A DNA stretch of 64,000 nt, from positions 558,001 to 622,000 of the forward strand of contig NZ_AP025508.1 in assembly GCF_024347615.1 (NCBI RefSeq), written 5' to 3'. Shown here one piece after another: positions 27,379 to 36,864 of this stretch. Both the position numbers and the translations under genes were made by a program. Below the pieces are notes generated by a model, which made no database searches, had not been told where the DNA came from, and saw only the letters and a list, made by a program, of their open reading frames with translations. Source of the stretch: Vibrio splendidus. GTDB taxonomy: Bacteria > Pseudomonadota > Gammaproteobacteria > Enterobacterales > Vibrionaceae. Within the stretch, counting starts at the first letter, position 1; every line of letters starts with the position of its first letter.

Positions 27379-28713
27379 ATGGGAACTCAATTTAAGATGG
27401 ATTCCTTACCAGGTTCTCTTATCGTCGTTGGTGGTGCGTACGAACCCTGGTTATCAGTGTTAGAGCAAGTGGGTTGGCAATGTACCCAGTGTGCAGATTT
27501 ACGAAAAGCCGATGCCTTGATTGCTGACATTGGCCCATGCATTGGCATTGTGGATCTTAGTCATGATGAGTTTAGCCTTAACGGTATCGCTAATCTCGTG
27601 AGCAACAACAAGCAAGTAAGATGGCTCGCCTTTATTCGTGAATCGCAATTGAGCTCTGATACCATTTGCCAATTTATCGTGAACTTCTGTATCGACTTTT
27701 TCACGGCGCCAATCCCAGATGCCCAGTTATTGAGTACCATTGGTCACCAATTGGGTATGCTCAAGCTTGAGCAGAAAGTATGGCCAAACTACGGCATCAA
27801 CAACAATATGGGTTTGCTTGGCGACTCTGTGGCTGTGAAGCGTTTGAGAGACCAAGTAAAGCGCATTGGGCCGACAGATGTCAGTATCCTGATTTACGGA
27901 GAGAGTGGAGCAGGAAAAGAGACGGTTGCACGATCAATTCATCAAAACTCTTCGCGAGCGCAAAAGCCATTTTTAACGGTCAATTGTCGTGCCTTGTCTG
28001 AAATGAGAATAGAGGCCGAGGTATTTGGTATCTCTGCACAGCCCGCTGCAGCACCTTGTCTGTTGGAAGAAGCCGACGGCGGAACCATCTTACTCAATGA
28101 TGTATTGGCGATGCCACGTAATCAGCAGTTGAACCTGCTGCGTTTTTTACAAGAAGGTAAAATTGAAACTGCGGATGGTCCTAAGCCTGTCGATGTGCGC
28201 ATTCTGGCCGCGAACTCTTCTGATATCGAAAAGGCATTGATCGAGGGCGACTTCAATGAAGAGCTTTATCATTACATCAATGTTCTGCGTATTCACGTTC
28301 CGAGCTTGAAAGAGCGAGTGAGTGATATTTCAGTACTGGCTAATCATTTTCTACGCGAGTATTCAAAAGAGTTCAATGCTCAAGCTAAGAGCTTTTCAGA
28401 CGATGCTACCCGCTCGATGAATCGTTATCACTGGCCGGGCAATGTGCGTGAGTTGATGAATCAAATTAAGCGTGTCGTGCTGATGTCGGATGCGGTGATC
28501 ATTGACGATCAACAACTGGATTTACCAAAACAGAATGATGAGCGCCGCAGTCTCAAAAGTATCCGTGAGCGTTCAGAGAGAGATGCGTTGCTGATTGTTC
28601 TAGAATCTTATGGTGGTCAAGTATCGTTGGCCGCTAAGGAGCTTGGAGTTTCGCGTGCAACCATGTACCGATTGCTGAATAAACATAGCCTGATTTCTGA
28701 AGGTGTTGTTTAG
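27379..28713 (+). CDS. vpsR: VpsR, NtrC-family regulator of biofilm polysaccharide
   Basis: The 444-residue protein aligns over its full length with V. cholerae VpsR and has the same length and the same neighbour, lysS. Order: receiver-like domain with Asp59 (IGIVDLSHDE), AAA+ domain with Walker A GESGAGKE and Walker B-like GGTILLND, and a Fis-type HTH (VSLAAKELGVSRATMYRLLNKH). VpsR binds cyclic di-GMP and activates vps/biofilm genes. The GAFTGA loop needed for sigma54 contact is absent, as reported for VpsR. The gene appears monocistronic. Confidence 0.93.
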   Translation: MGTQFKMDSLPGSLIVVGGAYEPWLSVLEQVGWQCTQCADLRKADALIADIGPCIGIVDLSHDEFSLNGIANLVSNNKQVRWLAFIRESQLSSDTICQFIVNFCIDFFTAPIPDAQLLSTIGHQLGMLKLEQKVWPNYGINNNMGLLGDSVAVKRLRDQVKRIGPTDVSILIYGESGAGKETVARSIHQNSSRAQKPFLTVNCRALSEMRIEAEVFGISAQPAAAPCLLEEADGGTILLNDVLAMPRNQQLNLLRFLQEGKIETADGPKPVDVRILAANSSDIEKALIEGDFNEELYHYINVLRIHVPSLKERVSDISVLANHFLREYSKEFNAQAKSFSDDATRSMNRYHWPGNVRELMNQIKRVVLMSDAVIIDDQQLDLPKQNDERRSLKSIRERSERDALLIVLESYGGQVSLAAKELGVSRATMYRLLNKHSLISEGVV

Positions 28714-28758
28714 AGCTCTCTATTCATTGATTCTATCCAGTTAGTGTAAATCTAAGAG

Positions 28759-28783
28759 CCACGCATGATGCGTGGTTTTTTTA
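28759..28783 (+). terminator. Terminator of vpsR
   Basis: CCACGCA (28759-28765) pairs with TGCGTGG (28769-28775) with a TGA loop, followed by seven T residues. Confidence 0.9.
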
Positions 28784-28821
28784 TATCCATTGCTACAATT
28801 GATCGTTGATCGTTGACTGCT

Positions 28822-28847
28822 GATAGATTGATAGATTGATAGATTGA
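28822..28847. repeat. 8-bp tandem repeat GATAGATT downstream of vpsR
   Basis: Three consecutive copies of GATAGATT occur in this stretch, preceded by a GATCGTT doublet. The surrounding 28800-28990 is AT-rich. Confidence 0.8.
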
Positions 28848-29099
28848 GCTATTGGAGGCTCGGTCTTTAAGAGAGATGTTCTATGATTTTATATAATCAT
28901 AGTGAATATGTTATATATAAAGTAATATGCAACTAATATTTTGGGTGAATCATTTGTTTTGAAATTGTTAATCAATTATCGGTTGAATAATATACTCACT
29001 TGGTTAGACTTTAACCGTGAAAGCAATGGTTTAACAAAGACTTATTTGCTTTTATTATCTCATTTCTTTTTGGATTTTTTAGTTAGTTTGGAGGCGCAA

Positions 29100-29222
29100 A
29101 TGAAACATTTCGATTTTATACAGCATATTTGCGCGTCGTTTGATCCGTGTACTGACATGGTGACTGTTATGTCACAAACATCAGCCATGGCCGATCGAAA
29201 CACCCAAGATAAACCTAACTAA
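29100..29222 (+). CDS. 40-residue small protein upstream of the DUF1127 gene
   Basis: An ATG at 29100 with TTGGAGGCG upstream opens a 40-codon ORF beginning MKHFDFIQHI and containing two Cys residues (HICASFDPCTD). It ends about 110 bp before the DUF1127 gene. A longer in-frame extension upstream lacks a ribosome site. I recognise no family. The good ribosome site and conserved-looking placement support it as a real small gene. Confidence 0.5.
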   Translation: MKHFDFIQHICASFDPCTDMVTVMSQTSAMADRNTQDKPN

Positions 29223-29331
29223 TAGATCCGTACCCTTATTTGGCTGCGGAAAAATAGCAGCTAAGTGAGAAGCCCTCATACTATCTAACACGCTATTTTT
29301 CCTCAGTTTATTTTACAACTGGAGAGTTATT

Positions 29332-29583
29332 ATGCGTCACTCAGTATACTTAAAACTAGCAACAGTCCTTATCCGTGCAGATCTTCGTCGTGAAGAACGT
29401 GAATGGCAACGAAAAGTTCGTCGTAGTTCATACGATCTACCATGGAACAATACTCATTTATTGAGAGATATTGGCCTTGAAGCCGATGGTCGACCAATTG
29501 GTTTTTCTGAACCTGAAGTCGTTACGATTGAACGTCGAGTTCGTCACCTTCGTCGAGTCTTAAGCGCGCGAATACCGACGTAA
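29332..29583 (+). CDS. DUF1127 (YjiS-like) domain protein
   Basis: The 83-residue, strongly basic protein contains the DUF1127 pattern (LPWNNTHLLRDIGLEADGRPIGF). In alpha-proteobacteria, small DUF1127 proteins affect RNA turnover and phosphate or carbon metabolism. No function is established for this one. GGAGAG precedes the ATG. A terminator lies about 95 bp downstream. Confidence 0.82.
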   Translation: MRHSVYLKLATVLIRADLRREEREWQRKVRRSSYDLPWNNTHLLRDIGLEADGRPIGFSEPEVVTIERRVRHLRRVLSARIPT

Positions 29584-29675
29584 TCTTGTGGGGTGATAGC
29601 GCCTTTCACTCCTTAAGATAAATATCAGTGATAGTTGTGGCGTCGGAAGTGCAAGCTTTTGAACTAAAACTGGCC

Positions 29676-29706
29676 AAAAAAGAGAAGCACTTGCTTCTCT
29701 TTTTTG
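29676..29706 (+). terminator. Terminator downstream of the DUF1127 gene
   Basis: AGAGAAGCA (29681-29689) pairs with TGCTTCTCT (29692-29700), with A5 before and T6 after. Confidence 0.88.
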
Positions 29707-29797
29707 CTTTTTTAAGCCGTTATGTGTGCTTTTTTAAGTCGTTATCTAGTAAAGAAAAAGAGTTCTACTACGCTTTATAGAGCAAGGGAGGCTGGCT

Positions 29798-30109
29798 ATG
29801 CAAAAGCATCAATTAGACATGTGGTTACATGGAGAGCACAAAGACTCTTATCAAACACCGAAAGTATACGTTATTGGTTGTTCCGATATCTCGGAATATC
29901 TTTTAGCAGTGGAATATAAACACAAGCTAGAACCGGTAAAGCAAGACGGTGAGCCGCTTCACTTTGGATCCTTGGATCAAGTGAAAGAAGAGTTGCTTCG
30001 GCTCGGTTTTGAAAAGGCGTATCTTCGCTTACACAACGCCTATGACGAGTTTGGCAATGAGCCAAGCCAAAGCTACTGTGATATTGAACTGGCGCTCAAA
30101 CCTCATTAG
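29798..30109 (+). CDS. DUF6482-type conserved protein
   Basis: The 103-residue soluble protein (MQKHQLDMWLHGEHKDSY...) resembles conserved Vibrio proteins annotated as DUF6482, with alternating strands and a helix (SLDQVKEELLRLGFEKAYLRLHNAYDEF). No catalytic motif is visible. AAGGGAGG lies 9-15 bases before the ATG. It converges on mutH. Confidence 0.7.
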   Translation: MQKHQLDMWLHGEHKDSYQTPKVYVIGCSDISEYLLAVEYKHKLEPVKQDGEPLHFGSLDQVKEELLRLGFEKAYLRLHNAYDEFGNEPSQSYCDIELALKPH

Positions 30110-30195
30110 AGAGCGTTCGTAGCTAGAGATTGATTCTAGTTACAGGCGGTTTGTAACATACTGATAGTTTGGTCCATCTATGCTAAATAAAAGCT

Positions 30196-30861
30196 CTATG
30201 CGTAATGGGTTGTCAGCAATTTATGGGTGAATTGAGTCCGTAGATAGAAACCACGTGGTTTAGTCTTGATAGGTTTTCCACTTGCACCGTAAGCTTCTGT
30301 TAACACGCGACTGTTGGCCGCTTTTGGTCGCAAATGCAGTGCTTCGCCGTGTCTTGCTGTTATCTGTTCAACATTACCTAACACGATCAACTCCATCAGC
30401 TCTTCCCAGTCTCTTTTCAGGAGTTCGTTTTCAGCTAGGCTTGGTGTCCAGAGTAATGGGGAGCCAACATGCCTTTCTGCCAGCGGGATCTCTCTTTCTC
30501 CCTCAACAGGGATCCACAACACTTTAGACAGCTTGTTTCGAACGTGACTGGTTTCCCAAGTTATGCCTTGCACGCCCATCAATGGAGCGACACAAACAAA
30601 GGTGGTTTCGAGTGGCTTTCCAGAGTAGCCAATCGGGATGCTTTTAAGCTCGATACCGAGTTTGGCAAAATCTTGTTCTGGTTTACTGCCAGCGGGCGCA
30701 CCCAAGTGCCATTCCAATAGCTGTCCAACCCAGCCTTTATCGCGCTTGAGGTCGTTTGGCATCACCATCTCGGCTTCATCGGCGAGCTCTTTAAAGGTCA
30801 TTCCGGCGATAGCATACGCTCTGTCTAGCAGCTCTTGTTGTGTTTGTGGTTCTGGTTTCAT
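30196..30861 (-). CDS. mutH: DNA mismatch repair endonuclease MutH
   Basis: The 221-residue protein starts at [11 protein letters not shown]; upstream in-frame starts at 30873 and 30909 add residues without homology. The type II-like active site is visible as [13 protein letters not shown] (catalytic E-x-K). MutH cuts the unmethylated strand at hemimethylated GATC after activation by MutS and MutL. Its presence implies Dam-directed mismatch repair, normal for Vibrio. The upstream intergenic region is unusual (DnaA boxes). Confidence 0.96.
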   Translation of the reverse strand: MKPEPQTQQELLDRAYAIAGMTFKELADEAEMVMPNDLKRDKGWVGQLLEWHLGAPAGSKPEQDFAKLGIELKSIPIGYSGKPLETTFVCVAPLMGVQGITWETSHVRNKLSKVLWIPVEGEREIPLAERHVGSPLLWTPSLAENELLKRDWEELMELIVLGNVEQITARHGEALHLRPKAANSRVLTEAYGASGKPIKTKPRGFYLRTQFTHKLLTTHYA

Positions 30862-30963
30862 AATAAAAGGCATGATCAAAAAAATGATTTTACCAGAAGT
30901 TATCACCATATGACGACTGGTTAAGAAATGATCTCCTTGTTAGGAAAGGGATCAAACTCATGG

Positions 30964-31441
30964 TTATCCACAGGACATAAAGGTAATTAATTGAAATATT
31001 AATTTAGTGGATAAATAAACAGGGGTTTATGGTGGATTAAATGCTTGCCAAATGGGGTTCAAAATGAATCTTTCACTTACTAGTGTGGATAAACATCGGA
31101 GTGGTTGATCTTTAACCACGTTCTGTTTTTGAAAGATCTTTTACTTTTCTAATGTTTTTAAAAATGAAAATTTAATTTTAATTACTTGATTTTTAATGGA
31201 ATAAATTAAATTTGTTCGACTTGGTGTTTTTGGTGTTGATGAATCTATGGATTAAAAAAAACGATTGCGGGTAATTCTTCACATAGTTATTCACAGAAAA
31301 GGTGAATAAATGTGGTCTATGTCTCATTATTGTGTGGGTAACTAGAATTTGAGCAAAACTTATCCATATTCTTAGTTAATATTCATAAATATAGCGCTTG
31401 TCACGTCACTAAGTTTGCTCCGATTGGGGATATGTGGAAAA
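30964..31441. promoter_or_regulatory. Cluster of DnaA-box sequences around an AT-rich core
   Basis: Perfect DnaA boxes lie at 30964-30972 (TTATCCACA) and 31084-31092 (TGTGGATAA). One-mismatch copies lie at 31006-31014, 31287-31295, 31333-31341, 31360-31368 and 31433-31441. Between them, 31140-31260 is extremely AT-rich. No ORF is present. It may be a DnaA-binding regulatory or titration site, or an origin-like element; the chromosomal origin is not expected here. Confidence 0.65.
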
Positions 31442-31477
31442 ATCAGAGTAATTAAAAATTTAGATAGAGGTTGGCCA

Positions 31478-31996
31478 GTGATAGATGGCGATGGTTACCG
31501 ATTAAATGTTGGTATTGTAATCTGTAACAACCATGGTCAGGTCTTCTGGGCTAAACGATACGGGCAACATTCATGGCAATTCCCTCAAGGGGGAATAGAT
31601 GAAGGTGAAACTCCGGAACAGGCAATGTACCGCGAGTTGTATGAAGAGGTTGGCCTTACTAAAAAGGATGTAAAGATCGTCGCGACAAGTCGTCATTGGT
31701 TACGCTATAAGCTGCCCAAACGACTGGTTCGGTGGGATTCTAAACCTGTCTGTATTGGACAAAAACAGAAGTGGTTCCTTTTACGCTTAGATTGCGATGA
31801 ATCGCAGATCAATATGCAGCGTGGAAGTACACCTGAGTTTGATGGTTGGCGTTGGGTGAGTTACTGGTACCCAGTTCGACAAGTTGTTTCTTTCAAGCGA
31901 GATGTTTACCGTCGAGCTATGAAAGAATTCGCATCTTTAGCAATGCCGTTTAAAGAGCGAAAAACAAAAGGAAAACGCAAATTGCGTAGAGGTTAA
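31478..31996 (+). CDS. rppH: RNA 5'-pyrophosphohydrolase RppH
   Basis: The Nudix hydrolase has 172 residues when started at GTG 31478 (AGAGG seven bases upstream). The Nudix box is complete: [23 protein letters not shown]. RppH removes pyrophosphate from mRNA 5' ends and triggers RNase E decay. An upstream in-frame start at 31415 would add unmatched residues. It is followed two bases later by ptsP, as in E. coli. Confidence 0.95.
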   Translation: MIDGDGYRLNVGIVICNNHGQVFWAKRYGQHSWQFPQGGIDEGETPEQAMYRELYEEVGLTKKDVKIVATSRHWLRYKLPKRLVRWDSKPVCIGQKQKWFLLRLDCDESQINMQRGSTPEFDGWRWVSYWYPVRQVVSFKRDVYRRAMKEFASLAMPFKERKTKGKRKLRRG

Positions 31997-31998
31997 GC

Positions 31999-34248
31999 AT
32001 GCTCAGTCAACTAAGGGAAATAGTTGAACACGTATCAAGAGTTGAAGATGTGTCGACGGCTCTTGATATTTTGGTTAAAGAGACATGCAGTGCGATGCAG
32101 ACGGAATGTTGCACCGTGTATTTGGCAAATAATGATATGCAGCGTCTTGAGTTGATGGCAACTCAAGGCCTGATCTTCAAAGGCAATAGTATTCACATTG
32201 GTTTTGACGAAGGTCTGGTTGGCCTTGTCAAAAGAAGTGCTGAACCTATCAACCTTGCACAAGCGTCTGCTCACCCTGCTTATAAGTTTTTTCCAGAGCT
32301 TGGAGAAAAGGTTTATCACTCTTTTCTCGGCACTCCGATTATCCATCGCAAGCAAGTGCTTGGCGTATTGGTCATTCAACAGAAGTCTCCTCGTTTATTC
32401 AGTGAGATGGAAGAATCCTTCCTTGTCACACTCTCAGCACAACTTGCGGTCATTGTGGCGCACGCTCAAACTCAAGGCCATTGGCTTTTAGAGCAACAGA
32501 AGCTACCTAAGATTAAAGGTATTGCAGCTTCATCGGGCGTTGCGATTGGTGATTTATGGTGGGACAACACTCAGCCTGAACTCACCGATGTTTATCCAGC
32601 ATCGACGCTTAATGTTGAAAGAGAGCATGAAATGCTGGCGGTCGCCGTCGAAAATGCTCTCAATGACTTTAAGCGAATGCGAAAGCGCCTAGACAGTGAA
32701 ATCAATAAAGACGCGTTGGCGATCTTTGACCTGTTTACTCACTTACTGAACGATCCAATGTTACGTAAGGATCTTAAGAGCCAAATCCAGAAAGGCGATA
32801 AGGCCGATTGGGCATTAAGGCAGGTTGTTGAGAGCTACTCGAATCGCTTTGCTCGTATGTCAGACGTGTACCTTCGTGAGAGGGCACAAGACATCCGAGA
32901 GCTTGGTCAAAGATTGCTCTATTTTCTTCACAATTCTGAACATGAACTTCGCACGCTAGATAAGCCAATTATTTTGGTGGTTCGAGAGCTAACGGCTTCG
33001 GTATTGGCCTCTATTCCCAAAGAAAAACTTTTAGCTGTCGTTTCCTTGGAAGGGGCGGCGAACTCGCATGCGGCTATTTTATCTCGCGCGTTAGGCATTC
33101 CCTCGGTTATGGGGGTAAATCTCAATCTTGCTCAAGCGAATGGTAAGCAAGCGATTGTTGACGGGTATAGTGGCGAGATTTTTATTGAGCCGACTCAAAA
33201 CCTGCTCAAAGAATATCAAGGGCTGATTCTAGAAGAGAGTGAGCTCTCTTCGATGGTCAATCGAGAATTATACTTACCGGCAAAAACGCAAGACAACCAG
33301 CAAGTCGAGATCCTGCTTAATGCGGGGTTGAGTGCCGACACCAATATCGCTATCAACCAAGGCGTTGATGGGGTGGGGCTGTATCGAACCGAAATTTCTT
33401 TCTTGTTACAGCAGAGGTTTCCGTCAGAGGACGAACAATTCAAGCAATACCGTTCTGTACTCGCGAGCTACCCTGAGAAGCAAGTGGTGATGCGTACACT
33501 CGATATCGGTGGCGATAAGGCCTTACCTTATTTCCCTATCGAAGAGGACAACCCATTCCTTGGTTGGCGTGGTATTCGTTTTACGCTCGATCATCCTGAC
33601 ATCTTTATTATTCAGTTACGTGCCATGCTACGTGCGAGCTGTGAAAGCCATAACTTGAGTATTTTGCTGCCGATGATCTCTGGTGCGCAGGAACTGGATG
33701 ACGCGCTACAACTTATTGAACAAGCGTATGACGAAGTGTATGAGCTTGATAACCGAGTGCGCATGCCTCGCGTTGGTATCATGATTGAAGTGCCATCAAT
33801 GCTTTATATACTGCCGCTGATTGCTGATAAGGTCGACTTCGTTTCAGTCGGTACCAACGACTTAACTCAATATTTATTAGCGGTTGATCGGAACAATTCA
33901 CGAGTATCCGATGTCTATGAATCAATGCACCCTGCGGTGATCATGGCATTAAAACAAATTCATGATACTTGTAAGCAACATCAATTACCTGTGTGTATTT
34001 GTGGTGAGCTAGCCGGTGATCCTATGGGCGCGTTGTTACTGATTGGGTTGGGGTATGAGACGTTAAGTATGAATACCTCGAATGTCGCGAGGACTAAATA
34101 TTTGATTCGCCAATCTAACTTGAGTGAATTACAGGATTTGGCAAATAGAGCGCTTTCAAAACCATATGGTAGTGACATCTATAGTATGATGCTGAACTAT
34201 TTCGAAGAGCGTGAATTTACAGGCTTCATTCGAGCAGGTAAAAAATAG
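31999..34248 (+). CDS. ptsP: PtsP, nitrogen-PTS enzyme I (EI-Ntr)
   Basis: The 749-residue protein has an N-terminal GAF domain (about 15-160), the EI N-terminal region, the phosphohistidine segment (EGAANSHAAILSRALGIPSVMG) and the PEP-binding barrel (RTLDIGGDKALPYF, GWRGIRFTLDHPD, SVGTNDLTQYLLAVDR, CGELAGDP). It takes phosphate from PEP and passes it to NPr, in nitrogen and potassium signalling. It is tightly coupled to rppH. Confidence 0.96.
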   Translation: MLSQLREIVEHVSRVEDVSTALDILVKETCSAMQTECCTVYLANNDMQRLELMATQGLIFKGNSIHIGFDEGLVGLVKRSAEPINLAQASAHPAYKFFPELGEKVYHSFLGTPIIHRKQVLGVLVIQQKSPRLFSEMEESFLVTLSAQLAVIVAHAQTQGHWLLEQQKLPKIKGIAASSGVAIGDLWWDNTQPELTDVYPASTLNVEREHEMLAVAVENALNDFKRMRKRLDSEINKDALAIFDLFTHLLNDPMLRKDLKSQIQKGDKADWALRQVVESYSNRFARMSDVYLRERAQDIRELGQRLLYFLHNSEHELRTLDKPIILVVRELTASVLASIPKEKLLAVVSLEGAANSHAAILSRALGIPSVMGVNLNLAQANGKQAIVDGYSGEIFIEPTQNLLKEYQGLILEESELSSMVNRELYLPAKTQDNQQVEILLNAGLSADTNIAINQGVDGVGLYRTEISFLLQQRFPSEDEQFKQYRSVLASYPEKQVVMRTLDIGGDKALPYFPIEEDNPFLGWRGIRFTLDHPDIFIIQLRAMLRASCESHNLSILLPMISGAQELDDALQLIEQAYDEVYELDNRVRMPRVGIMIEVPSMLYILPLIADKVDFVSVGTNDLTQYLLAVDRNNSRVSDVYESMHPAVIMALKQIHDTCKQHQLPVCICGELAGDPMGALLLIGLGYETLSMNTSNVARTKYLIRQSNLSELQDLANRALSKPYGSDIYSMMLNYFEEREFTGFIRAGKK

Positions 34249-34256
34249 GATTTAAC

Positions 34257-35048
34257 GTGTCATATGAACTGATAGGCTTGTTAGCAGGCCTTGGTGCTAT
34301 TGTTGGTGTTTTAGCGGGTTTGCTAGGCATTGGCGGTGGTTTGCTGGTCGTTCCTGCCTTGCTGTTTTTGCTTCCTAAAGCGGGTATTCCTCAAGAGTTT
34401 GCAATGCAAATGGCATTGGCTACCTCGTTATCAACCATTATTGTTACCTCGGGATCGTCTGCAATTAACCATTTAAAATTGGGTAATGTGGAACTTTTTG
34501 TCGTTAAGTGGTTGATGCCTGGTGTGGTGATTGGTGGTTTCCTAGGTTCTTTTGTCGCCGACGTTATTCCTGCTCAATATCTGCCAAAAGTCTTTGGTGT
34601 GATTGTCTTGGTATTGGCGTTGCAGATGTTGTTGTCGATCCGCTCTAAGAGTCAAAAGTCGATGCCGGGTTCAGCTAAGACCATGTTATGTGGTGGCGGT
34701 ATTGGTTTGGTTTCAAGCTTGGCTGGTATTGGTGGTGGTTCTTTGTCGGTGCCTTTCCTTAACCATCACGGTGTGGAAATGCGCAAAGCTGTAGGCTCAT
34801 CCTCTGTATGTGGTTGTGTTATCGCGATTTCGGGAATGCTCGGCTTTATTTGGCATGGCTCTTCTGTCGATGATCTTCCGGCGTATAGCTTGGGTTATGT
34901 TTATCTACCGGCTTTGATAGCGATATCTTGTACCTCAGTACTGACCACACGAGTTGGCGCTAAACTGGCCACTCAATTGCCAACCCCCGTGCTGAAGAAG
35001 TTCTTTGCGGTATTTTTAATGTTTATAGCAGCCACTATGCTGCTGTAG
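34257..35048 (+). CDS. TSUP (TauE/SafE) family permease
   Basis: The 263-residue, about eight-segment membrane protein contains the two characteristic glycine-rich repeats (GVLAGLLGIGGGLLVVPALLFLL and GLVSSLAGIGGGSLSVPFL). TSUP members export sulfite, sulfonates or other organic anions; the substrate here is unknown. The start is GTG with AGGA six bases upstream. It lies between ptsP and lgt, an arrangement common in vibrios. Confidence 0.9.
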   Translation: MSYELIGLLAGLGAIVGVLAGLLGIGGGLLVVPALLFLLPKAGIPQEFAMQMALATSLSTIIVTSGSSAINHLKLGNVELFVVKWLMPGVVIGGFLGSFVADVIPAQYLPKVFGVIVLVLALQMLLSIRSKSQKSMPGSAKTMLCGGGIGLVSSLAGIGGGSLSVPFLNHHGVEMRKAVGSSSVCGCVIAISGMLGFIWHGSSVDDLPAYSLGYVYLPALIAISCTSVLTTRVGAKLATQLPTPVLKKFFAVFLMFIAATMLL

Positions 35049-35106
35049 TGTTTTTTCTGTTAGCTGTTGAGTTAACCGTTATTCAATTTTAGATAGAGAG
35101 CCAAGT

Positions 35107-35928
35107 ATGTCTCAGGGTTTTATCGAATTCCCAAATATCGATCCTGTTCTTATTGAACTAGGACCAATCTCAGTTCGTTGGTACGGCCTAATGTACCTTG
35201 TCGGCTTTATGTTTGCTCTTTGGTTAGCAAATCGCCGAGCTGATCAACCCGGTAGTGGTTGGACTCGAGAGCAAGTATCAGACCTACTGTTTGCTGGCTT
35301 TCTAGGTGTGGTGCTTGGTGGTCGTATTGGCTACGTACTTTTCTACAACTTTGGCCTTTTCATTGATGATCCACTCTACCTATTTAAGGTATGGACTGGC
35401 GGTATGTCTTTCCACGGTGGTTTGCTTGGTGTGATCACCGCGATGCTTTGGTATGCCAAAAAGAACGGTCGAACCTTTTTTGGTGTCGCTGACATGATTG
35501 CACCATTGGTTCCATTTGGTTTAGGTATGGGCCGCATGGGCAACTTCATGAACAGTGAGCTATGGGGTCGTGTGACTGATGTGCCATGGGCGATTGTATT
35601 CCCTAACGGTGGTCCACTCCCTCGTCACCCATCTCAGCTTTATGAAATGGCGCTTGAAGGTATTGTACTGTTCTTCATCTTGAACTGGTTCATCAAAAAG
35701 CCTCGTCCTCTTGGTTCTGTATCAGGGTTATTCCTAGCAGGATATGGTACATTCCGCTTCCTAGTTGAATACGTACGTGAACCTGATGCTCAGCTAGGTT
35801 TGTTCGGTGGATTTATCTCTATGGGACAAATTTTGTCACTGCCAATGGTTATCATCGGTGTGCTGATGATGGTTTGGGCATACAAGCGTGGTCACTACAA
35901 AGATGAATTACCACAACAAACGAAGTAA
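35107..35928 (+). CDS. lgt: Prolipoprotein diacylglyceryl transferase
   Basis: The 273-residue inner-membrane enzyme has the Lgt signature ([17 protein letters not shown]) and the essential HGGL motif ([12 protein letters not shown]). It adds diacylglycerol to the lipobox Cys of lipoproteins, the step before LspA, also encoded in this window. thyA follows after 9 bp. Confidence 0.97.
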   Translation: MSQGFIEFPNIDPVLIELGPISVRWYGLMYLVGFMFALWLANRRADQPGSGWTREQVSDLLFAGFLGVVLGGRIGYVLFYNFGLFIDDPLYLFKVWTGGMSFHGGLLGVITAMLWYAKKNGRTFFGVADMIAPLVPFGLGMGRMGNFMNSELWGRVTDVPWAIVFPNGGPLPRHPSQLYEMALEGIVLFFILNWFIKKPRPLGSVSGLFLAGYGTFRFLVEYVREPDAQLGLFGGFISMGQILSLPMVIIGVLMMVWAYKRGHYKDELPQQTK

Positions 35929-35937
35929 GGAATTGGT

Positions 35938-36789
35938 GTGAAACAGTATTTAGATCTCTGTCAGCGTATCGTTAATGACGGTACTTGGATTGAAAATGAA
36001 CGCACAGGCAAGCGCTGCCTAACCGTAATCAATGCTGACCTTGAATATGATGTAGGTAATAACCAATTCCCACTGGTAACAACACGTAAAAGCTTTTGGA
36101 AAGCCGCAGTTGCTGAGCTGCTTGGCTATATCCGTGGTTACGACAATGCTGAAGATTTTCGTAAGCTAGGGACTAAAACTTGGGATGCGAATTCTAACCT
36201 GAATGAAGCATGGCTAAATAACCCTTACCGCAAGGGTGAAGACGACATGGGCCGTGTTTATGGCGTTCAAGGACGTGCATGGGCAAAACCTGACGGCGGT
36301 CATATCGACCAACTGAAGAAGATTGTTGATGATCTAACAAACGGCATTGATGACCGCGGCGAGATCTTAAACTTCTATAACCCAGGTGAGTTCCACATGG
36401 GTTGTTTGCGTCCGTGTATGTACAGCCACCACTTCTCTCTACTTGGTGACACTTTGTACCTAAACAGTACTCAGCGCTCTTGTGATGTCCCTCTAGGCCT
36501 GAACTTCAACATGGTTCAAGTGTATGTGTTCCTAGCAATCATGGCGCAAATCACGGGCAAGAAAGCGGGTGTGGCTTACCATAAGCTGGTTAATGCTCAT
36601 ATCTACGAAGATCAACTCGCACCTATGCGTGATATCCAGTTGAAGCGTGAGCCTTTAGCGGGGCCAACATTCCATATCAATCCTGAGATTAAGTCTCTAG
36701 AAGATTTGGAAACGTGGGTGACGATGGATGACTTCTGGGTTGAAGGCTACGAATGCCATGAAGCGATTAAGTACCCATTCTCGGTTTAA
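35938..36789 (+). CDS. thyA: Thymidylate synthase
   Basis: The 283-residue enzyme makes dTMP from dUMP and methylene-THF. The catalytic Cys is in [12 protein letters not shown], and the [13 protein letters not shown] substrate-binding segment follows. It is coupled to lgt, as in many gamma-proteobacteria. Its original terminator hairpin is now split by an insertion sequence 40 bp downstream. Confidence 0.97.
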   Translation: MKQYLDLCQRIVNDGTWIENERTGKRCLTVINADLEYDVGNNQFPLVTTRKSFWKAAVAELLGYIRGYDNAEDFRKLGTKTWDANSNLNEAWLNNPYRKGEDDMGRVYGVQGRAWAKPDGGHIDQLKKIVDDLTNGIDDRGEILNFYNPGEFHMGCLRPCMYSHHFSLLGDTLYLNSTQRSCDVPLGLNFNMVQVYVFLAIMAQITGKKAGVAYHKLVNAHIYEDQLAPMRDIQLKREPLAGPTFHINPEIKSLEDLETWVTMDDFWVEGYECHEAIKYPFSV

Positions 36790-36818
36790 TCTAATCTGCT
36801 TTGACTGATTGAAAGGCT

Positions 36819-36828
36819 GCCTCTGCGC
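36819..36828 (+). repeat. 10-bp target-site duplication, left copy
   Basis: GCCTCTGCGC directly precedes the left inverted repeat and is identical to 38332-38341. Confidence 0.9.
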
Positions 36829-36830
36829 CT

Positions 36831-36864
36831 GTCTCTTGATCACAAGTCTGGTTAATCAAGAGAC
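36831..36864. repeat. Inverted repeat at the left IS end
   Basis: GTCTCTTGAT (36831-36840) and ATCAAGAGAC (36855-36864) form a perfect 10-bp inverted repeat with a 14-bp loop. It joins the terminal repeat to the last transposase codons. Confidence 0.85.

Noticed and set aside
29722..29919. 65-codon plus-strand ORF overlapping the DUF6482 gene
   Set aside because: It lies in another frame of a better supported gene and begins in terminator-adjacent sequence.
30910..31477. Chromosomal replication origin
   Set aside because: DnaA boxes are present, but vibrio chromosome origins lie near mnmG/mioC or rctB, not between mutH and rppH; reported only as a DnaA-box cluster.
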